DNA of 64,000 nucleotides from Molanna angustata (Eukaryota > Arthropoda > Insecta > Trichoptera > Molannidae), in the NCBI GenBank assembly GCA_963576475.1, contig OY754967.1, positions 22,345,914 to 22,409,913 on the forward strand. Reading direction: 5' to 3'. The notes under the pieces are model-generated. The model saw only the letters and a program-made list of their open reading frames with translations, was not told the origin of the DNA and did not search any database. Positions 59,501 to 64,000 of the stretch are shown here, piece by piece. How positions within the stretch are numbered: position 1 is the stretch's first letter; every line of letters begins with the position of its first letter. Both the position numbers and the translations under genes were made by a program.

Positions 59501-61686
59501 ATCTTGACATACATACCTACATGTGTTGTATAGAAAACACAATATCATAAAATATTTAATAATTTGGATTTATGGGTTTATAGTTTGGTACTTATTCTTC
59601 AACTATACAATACTATCGCTATCGACAGTTGGATCTCATGTGTTACATGCAACTAGTTATAAATAATTTCTGTTGTATTCACGATATTGAAATATACTGT
59701 TCACATTAGTTAATTGTTTGTTCTGTTTATCTAAGTATTCAAAATTTGTTGATAGCACAAACAAAATAGTCTTATCAAATTATATTTGTTTGTATTAATG
59801 AAGTTGATTGGGTCATTAATTAATACATTTAACTAAAATAAAATGTACAAAATTGAAAACATTATGAATATATCCAAAATAGAAATTGATAAATTTCAAT
59901 ATTTAATAATAAAGTAACATCTATTTCAAAATAAAAATACCTAAAACTAATACAATAATTAATATATGCATACATACCATCACAGCATATCTTACTATGT
60001 GGGCAAACCAGCGATAGGTGTGTGGGTCTGTATTGCCTTATAAAAGGAAGCACGACACATACATTTAAGCCCACACACCAGTATCATCTCACCTAAAAAG
60101 GCAACATTCAGAATGGGTGGTGAACCTCATTGCTGAACTTTGTGAGATGTTATGTTGCGTGTTATATATTCCTTTACCCAGCTTGTTGTATTATTATTAT
60201 AAAACTATTGTAAGGCGTTGCTCTCTATTGGAAGCTTCCAGAGTTGGAAACTCCCGTTGAAATGAATTGTTAATTTGATCTGAATTTGGGTAATTGAAAA
60301 TACAACAGGCAACAAAATATATATCTCACAAAGTTCAGCAATGAAGTTCACAACCCATTCTGAATGTTGCCTTTTTAGGTGAAACAAAACTGGTATGTGG
60401 GCTTACACGTATGTGTTGTGCTTCCTTTTATATAAGGCAATGCGGACCCGCACACCTGTCGTTGATTACCACATATTGTGGAATATGTCGTGGTATGTAT
60501 TTTACGAGACAAAGCTGTTTACAGTTACACATAAGGTGAAAAAAATGATAAAACAGCTCAATATAACTGGCATAAAGCTGTTGTGGGAGAAGTAAAAAAA
60601 ATATGTAGTTAGTAGGTACATATAGTAGAATTTGTTTATTACGACTTCGTTTATAACGGCCAACTGTTTTTAGCGACGTTAATGGCGTAACTAGTTAGGT
60701 TTCATACAGACACACTATGAAAACATATCCGTATAATACGACTCCGGTTTATACGACCAACCGCTTTTAACGAACTTATTTTATAATAAATTGTCCGGTT
60801 AGAACAACGCACATTGTGCCGGAGGGAGATGGATGCAGTGTGCCCAAGACAGGGAGTTGTGGATGAGCAAGGGGGAGGCCTATGTCCAAGAATGGAAAAA
60901 AACAAGCTGAAGAAGAAGACATCGTTTTGTTTACATTAACCATGAACAAATAATGCCTCGCCGCCCCGCGTCCCGGCTTTCTGCTCTCTTCGACGCATGT
61001 GGATTGGCACGCATAAATCACAGTATGACAGTCAATTAGTATATTTCAACTATCGATAAGGTGGATACGTAACGCGCGCTAAAATGAGATCCGTGAAGCG
61101 AAAGTGTTTCTCAATTGAAGAAAAATGTGCAATATTACACCGTTTAGAAGCTGCTGAATCTAATGCAACCCTTGCGAAGGAATTTGGTGTGCCTCATTCT
61201 ACAAAATGCACCTTAAAAAAAAAAAGAAACATAAAATAGAACTCCTGTTTAATGCCAATGTTTTGAAACCTAAACGTGTGAGGGCATCCACTCAACAACA
61301 AGTAGATCAAGCACTACAACAGTGGTTTAAGTTTTAGCGTAATTAAAAAACAAGCTAAATTATCCGGTCGTTTTATACATTGTCCCTCTCATAAAAGATA
61401 ATACAACACTCCTTATTATACTTTGAAATATAAAATTACATACTGGGTAATCTAGTATTCATTATGCTGTTTGAGATGAAAAGCTTCGCGTGAACACGAC
61501 GGACATAAAAATTTAAAAATATCAATTCAGTACAGACCTTCTAAGTCCCATAAGTAGAATCCTGGGTTTCTGTTCTGATTGCATTGATGTAGACTGTGGA
61601 TCATTTTCTTGTTCAAAAGGGCCATATCCGAAATCTTTGGGGAACGATCCAACGTCGAATCCACTTACTGGTTCGTCTTGATAACT
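53297..61686 (-). CDS. RagC-D: Ras-related GTP-binding protein C/D (RagC), gene span
   Basis: RagC/D pairs with RagA/B on the lysosome surface and, by its nucleotide state, recruits TORC1 when amino acids are available. The gene is split into seven recognised coding exons on the minus strand (separate entries) totalling 1194 bp with the stop. All six introns have GT-AG ends and every junction keeps frame. With an initiator methionine the product would be about 398 residues, the usual length for RagC. Visible motifs: N-terminal FPKDFGYG, G1 loop MGLRRSGKSS (around residues 47-56), G3 WDFPGQ (around 95-100), the Rag-type G4 HKVD (158-161), then the [20 protein letters not shown] helix and the C-terminal roadblock-like domain ([20 protein letters not shown] ... 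LALVCILRE). The tail is short and Ser/Pro/Thr-rich. Introns carry many transposon insertions, but all exons look intact. The initiator ATG is not in exon 1 as seen and must come from an upstream exon. Confidence 0.95.
53640..53788 (-). CDS. RagC-D: RagC exon 6
   Basis: Acceptor TTACAG, donor G then GTAACT. Encodes [20 protein letters not shown] and [20 protein letters not shown], part of the C-terminal roadblock-like domain. Confidence 0.93.
53834..54546 (+). mobile_element. rearranged Helitron-like copy in RagC intron 5
   Basis: Starts near TCCATAACTGTTGATTTGCT with a degenerate 5' hairpin, lacks the microsatellite segment, and runs to about 54333. Then an inverted 3' end of the same family is inserted (54344-54474, beginning ACTAGTTGTACGTAACACAT), after which the host copy resumes (ATTTGGATTTAAGGGTTTAT) but without its terminal hairpin. 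Two opposed 3' regions thus lie back to back. Confidence 0.75.
54595..54737 (-). CDS. RagC-D: RagC exon 5
   Basis: Acceptor TTTTAG, donor GG then GTAAGT. Encodes [20 protein letters not shown] and [20 protein letters not shown], nearly invariant in animal RagC. The preceding long T run is the polypyrimidine tract. Confidence 0.95.
55018..55330 (-). repeat. LINE 3' end in RagC intron 4
   Basis: Left end (CATT)n-CATACCATCACGGCATATCC, then TGCCTTATAAAAGGGAGCAC, CTCACCTAAAAAGGCACTAT and ATTCAGAATGGGTGGAGAAC. It matches 59972-60190 and 60195-60505. The tail repeat here is CATT, elsewhere CATA. Confidence 0.75.
55529..55747 (-). CDS. RagC-D: RagC exon 4
   Basis: Acceptor CATCAG, donor TCA then GTAAGT, 73 codons in phase 0. 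Completes the HKVD guanine-specificity motif ([20 protein letters not shown]) and includes [20 protein letters not shown]. Confidence 0.95.
56194..56289 (-). CDS. RagC-D: RagC exon 3
   Basis: Thirty-two codons, phase 0 on both sides, acceptor TTCTAG and donor AAG then GTAAGA. Encodes [20 protein letters not shown] and [12 protein letters not shown]. Confidence 0.95.
56945..57095 (-). repeat. SINE family B in RagC intron 2
   Basis: Reverse copy of the SINE at 2976-3130: CACCCAATAACAAGTTTGCC, TCACAGATCCAGACTGAAAA and a B-box region CGGGTATGAACCCGGGAA. It ends 39 bp from the donor of exon 2. Confidence 0.7.
57134..57362 (-). CDS. RagC-D: RagC exon 2
   Basis: Acceptor TTTTAG, donor CAG then GTAAAC. 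Encodes the second half of the P-loop ([20 protein letters not shown]), the switch region and [14 protein letters not shown] (G3). The stretch [16 protein letters not shown] differs slightly from the vertebrate form but keeps the fold residues. Confidence 0.96.
57944..58122. mobile_element. near-perfect fold-back MITE, 83-bp arms
   Basis: Arms 57945-58027 and 58039-58122, beginning GGGTCGTATTACGCATGTTA, complementary almost throughout around an 11-nt loop. Flanking bases suggest a TA target duplication (57942-57943 and 58123-58124). No coding capacity. Its RNA would fold into a single long hairpin. Confidence 0.88.
58142..59202. mobile_element. composite fold-back element, about 1.06 kb
   Basis: Outer ends GGCCCGGTATTACAGTC are inverted repeats. 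Long inner inverted arms follow: TAAGTACTTAACGGTGAGTC on the left matches GACTCACCGTTAAGTACTTA on the right, and CCTCAAATACGTCACTAAAA is mirrored likewise. A second inverted pair (CGGCCCTCAACTCATTGAGT at 58529 on, complement near 59167-59186) shows that a related piece was added, so the right end is duplicated (an inner terminus at 59113, an outer at 59202). Confidence 0.8.
59972..60190 (-). repeat. LINE 3' end, first of an inverted pair
   Basis: CATACATACCATCACAGCAT, TTGCCTTATAAAAGGAAGCA, CTCACCTAAAAAGGCAACAT and TTCAGAATGGGTGGTGAACC. Same family as 55018-55330. Lies in RagC intron 1. Confidence 0.75.
60195..60505 (+). repeat. LINE 3' end, second of an inverted pair
   Basis: Mirror orientation to the preceding entry: CAACCCATTCTGAATGTTGC, CTTTTTAGGTGAAACAAAAC, GCTTCCTTTTATATAAGGCA and GTCGTGGTATGTATT at the end. 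The two copies meet 5' end to 5' end. Confidence 0.75.
60622..61400 (+). pseudogene. pogo/Tigger-like transposon fragment
   Basis: At 61084 a frame starts [40 protein letters not shown], then after a frameshift in an A run [20 protein letters not shown] and [14 protein letters not shown]. This is the CENP-B-type N-terminal helix-turn-helix of Tigger/pogo transposases; the DDE domain is absent. At 60622-60790 terminal-type sequence occurs twice (TTATTACGACTTCGTTTATA and ATAATACGACTCCGGTTTAT). A LINE fragment separates the two parts. In RagC intron 1, opposite strand. Confidence 0.8.
60826..60920 (+). repeat. LINE ORF 3' fragment
   Basis: Reads [20 protein letters not shown], the typical C-terminus of a lepidopteran non-LTR element (DR..W...GEAYVQ.W), inserted within the pogo-like remains. 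Confidence 0.6.
61538..61686 (-). CDS. RagC-D: RagC exon 1 as seen (lacks initiator ATG)
   Basis: Acceptor TTTTAG at 61687-61688 and donor AG then GTCTGT. Encodes [29 protein letters not shown] and [10 protein letters not shown], the beginning of the P-loop. An in-frame ATG is absent, so the start must be supplied by a small upstream exon. Confidence 0.93.
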
Positions 61687-61953
61687 CTAAAATTGATATA
61701 AAAAGATGTGTATAATGGTCACAATCCATACATAAGTTATTCCGTTTAAATCGCAATAAATCAGATAATAACCATTGCAAATTTATAAATATTTCCGCGT
61801 ATTGGTTGGTGATATAAAGAAACGAAGTATAAAATTATATCATTTTCATTAAACGTTTATCAAATACAGTGCATTTTAAAGAATATTTCAATAAATAACC
61901 AATAATCAATTGACAGTAATCACGATAGATGTCACAAAATGACAGGTAATTAC

Positions 61954-61956
61954 CAT
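61954..61956 (-). CDS. RagC-D: possible RagC initiator codon at an exon end
   Basis: An ATG immediately followed by GTAATT would splice in phase 0 to exon 1 at 61686 and give a protein beginning M-SYQDEP. Other ATG-GT sites exist upstream, for example near 62754, so this is only the nearest reasonable choice. Confidence 0.3.
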
Positions 61957-62023
61957 AGGTAATTACATAGATAAATATGTATTTTCTATAAATTTATTTC
62001 TATGTTTTCTATTTCATTAATAA

Positions 62024-63324
62024 ATAGATTTTTATTATAATATACTAGATGTCGTAATCAGCAAATTTTGTATGAATCGAAGTGAGGCATTTTTCCGGGG
62101 GATTTTTGGCGTTTTGGTTGGCAGACCACATCATTTTTCTATAGAGAATAACGACTAATGTGAATTGTTTTCGGATGTATTGGTCGAAAAAAACACTTTG
62201 TTTATTAAAGTTTAGAGAACAACTATCTAGGATGTTGTTATTTCCATAAGTATTGTGATCGATATATTGTCATGCAACCCAAATGTCAGCATTTTACTTT
62301 GAACTAATATATTTCTGTTATTAATTCTAGGAACGGCTTATAACGGTGCAGGCCTTGTTAATATATTTAAACATTATCTTTTGTATTAAAAATAAATTTA
62401 AATATAAAATGCATTAAGCAGATTCCTAGAACATTGATTTTACCCCGGCGATGCAGATTGGTTCTTCAGTTTAACCCCCCTCCTACTCTATGTTCCACGG
62501 TTGCTGGGTCGCCCTGCTGTGTTGTTAGCTGTTGTGTGTCGCGTGTGACAGTTCAGCTATGGATACGTAGTTTAACGCTAGTCGAATCGAATTCAGTATA
62601 TTGTGCACGAACGGGATAGAACCATAAAAAGTTGATTGGCTGGACTGTCGGACGGCCTTAGCATTTTAATTGTATAAAGTAGTGATTAAGTTCTTTTCAG
62701 GTTCTCTACCTATCATCGAGGGGTGATTATAAGCATTTATAAATAAATTCTTTCAGATACCATTACCAACGGGATGATTTTAAGATAGTTTTAATTTATA
62801 AAAAAGTAATTAAGTTATATTGTAAGAGCTTCATTGCAGTCCTGGTTGGAGAGCAGCTTGGTAAGATCTTTCCAGTTATATATTATTTTAGCCATTCCTG
62901 TAATTCAATGTATAAGTCTTTTCAGGCACATGACAGCCGATTATGCTTTAGAAGATTTTTCTTTTCAGAGACAGTGTTAAATGTTTTTTTTGTATTTTAC
63001 TTTTCAGCAGGAGCTAATATGTTTAATATGTCCTTTTCAGCAATTATTTATTATTCGGAACGTCTGTATACCATGTATAACAATTTGGCATTCCAATGTG
63101 GTGCCCTTTTCACATTTTTTATAACAATTTGGCCCTACGCGATATCAATTTGATGCGTTCCAACGTGGAGCCATTGTTTTTGTCTAACGACGAGTTATCA
63201 ATGTGTTAAAATTTGCGGAAAACTGAAATATGTTGCCAACCAAAACGTCAAACGCGCGATATTCCATGACTCACTTTTTGCACGGAGTACTACATCAAGT
63301 ATATTATAATTAAAATCTATACTA
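62024..63324 (+). mobile_element. unclassified element X, copy 3
   Basis: Left end ATTATAATATACTAGATGTC and right end (reverse complement) ATTATAATATACTTGATGTA form imperfect terminal inverted repeats of roughly 23-30 bp. The first 200 bp (CGAAGTGAGGCATTTTTCCG ... AACGACTAATGTGAATTGTT) and last 100 bp (ATGTTGCCAACCAAAACGTC ... CATGACTCACTTTTTGCACG) match copies 1 and 2, but the interior 62300-63220 does not. It sits between the divergent RagC and ZAD genes and may contain or displace their promoter region. No protein recognised. Confidence 0.65.
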
Positions 63325-63569
63325 CCATATAGTCGATTTCCTTTGACTTGTCAATATGTCAATATATCTCTTTTCTATGGACTTGACATAACATTATGAC
63401 AATTGTTTTTGAAAAAAAAAATACAATGGATATATAATATTTTAATCTATCTTTTTAGTATTAATTAGTATCATATGTTATTAATACGTTAATTTATATT
63501 TTAAATACAAGTGAATAATTTTGGTTCCTTCTAAATATTATTTCAACTTATTCGCTGCCAACGAAAGAT

Positions 63570-63731
63570 ATGGAGCTAAATACTACTCATGATGTAAAGG
63601 AGGAGTTATTTTACGGAATGTGCCAATGTTGTTTAGCAGAAAATGAATTGAAAAGCATGGTACAAACGTTTCACAATGATGGACGAGTTGAAGTTTATGC
63701 TGAAATGTTAAAGCAATGTTTTTCGATTGAG
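63570..63731 (+). CDS. ZAD zinc-finger protein, first exon (partial)
   Basis: Starts MELNTTHDVKEELFYGMCQC and continues CLAENELKSM ... RVEVYAEMLKQCFSIE, ending in phase 0 at a donor (GAG then GTTAGT). The C-x-C-C pair at residues 18-21 and the Y-x-E-M-L-x-x-C-F segment fit the N-terminal half of a ZAD (zinc-finger-associated domain), a dimerising module of insect C2H2 transcription factors. The second cysteine pair and the zinc fingers would lie in later exons beyond the window. It is divergently oriented to RagC. Confidence 0.7.
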
Positions 63732-63903
63732 GTTAGTACTCTTTTACTTCTAAACATCTACTTAACACATATATTCACGTAAAGTAGAACAAGCAAGCAA
63801 GTCAATTGCTATTAATTATTTTCTAGAAGCATGGATGACCCTGAAAGAGACCGTCTGTAGAACATCGAAGAATGTCTGTGGTATTACTTAAAGAGGTGAA
63901 AAT

Positions 63904-64000
63904 AAAGGCGACGCATGGTGGAATGAGAGAGTTAAGATAGTTGTGGGTGAAAAGAAAAAAGCATGGATGGGATTTAGATCTGTGAAAGTATTGAATAGTG
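63904..64000 (+). pseudogene. non-LTR element fragment, cut by window end
   Basis: Reads KGDAWWNERVKIVVGEKKKA then WMGFRSVKVLNS, matching the spacer after the endonuclease domain (WWN..V..A...KK.A) of RTE-like elements. It lies in the intron after the ZAD exon. The sequence before 63904 is out of frame. Confidence 0.75.

Larger units (their letters stand above)
57452..59656 (+). mobile_element. Helitron-like element in RagC intron 1, with nested fold-backs
   Basis: Starts CCCAACTGTCGATTTGTTCA with an intact 5' hairpin (AAGAGAAC TTT GTTCTCTT) and ends with the terminal hairpin and CTAG at 59656. The microsatellite has been lost altogether. Two fold-back elements lie inside, at 57944-58122 and 58142-59202; removing them restores the usual TTTATGTGTTTAACTGCCTA. 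Confidence 0.85.

Noticed and set aside
62908..63153. Hydrophobic open frame in element X copy 3
   Set aside because: Phe/Tyr-rich translation of AT-rich DNA with repeated TTTTCAG; no conserved match in copies 1 and 2.

Overview
The window looks like AT-rich, intron- and transposon-dominated DNA from an insect, most likely a lepidopteran. This is inferred from the Rag GTPase and Lipin exon sequences, a ZAD-type zinc-finger exon with the CxCC pattern common in moths and butterflies, and the types of non-LTR retrotransposon and Helitron-like debris. No species can be named from sequence alone. Most open reading frames longer than 60 codons are chance or transposon relics.

Three host genes are supported. 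(1) The first coding exon of Lipin (phosphatidate phosphatase) on the minus strand at 11564-11752; I could not find the rest of the gene to its left. (2) An essentially complete RagC/D GTPase gene (TORC1 nutrient signalling) on the minus strand, seven coding exons from 61686 down to the stop at 53297, about 398 residues, every junction in frame. (3) The first exon of a ZAD zinc-finger protein on the plus strand at 63570-63731, divergent from RagC. Weaker candidates are isolated exon-like stretches at 882-964, 10683-10888 and 19249-19279.

Region by region: 1-9 kb holds LINE and SINE relics, a nearly perfect 60-bp x 5 array (3834-4133), an insertion with a 14-bp target duplication (4398-4855) and diverged tandem repeats (7.1-8.3 kb). 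9-16 kb holds a hAT MITE, the Lipin exon, a fully paired 91-nt hairpin (13110-13200), a 51-bp x 13 array (13922-14584) and an RTE-type LINE relic. 19-42 kb is dominated by one Helitron-like family (TC start, CTAG end, A/T target, 3' hairpin, subterminal inverted repeat, internal GT microsatellite), with nested Harbinger and LINE insertions. 43-46 kb is an inverted pair of an unclassified element whose third copy lies at 62-63.3 kb. 47 kb has a cluster of hairpins. 51.5-52.7 kb is a LINE relic just downstream of RagC, and 53.3-61.7 kb is RagC, whose introns contain two Helitron-like copies, two fold-back elements, a SINE, LINE 3' ends and a pogo/Tigger fragment.

The most interesting signals are the Helitron-like family as a carrier of microsatellites and of a LINE-type tail; an apparent read-through event in which 104 bp flanking one copy (41727-41830) reappears unchanged between two Helitron 3' ends at 28807-29215; two nested insertions whose target duplications can be read directly; a SINE sharing its 3' tail with LINE ends; and an unclassified element family that keeps its ends but swaps its interior.
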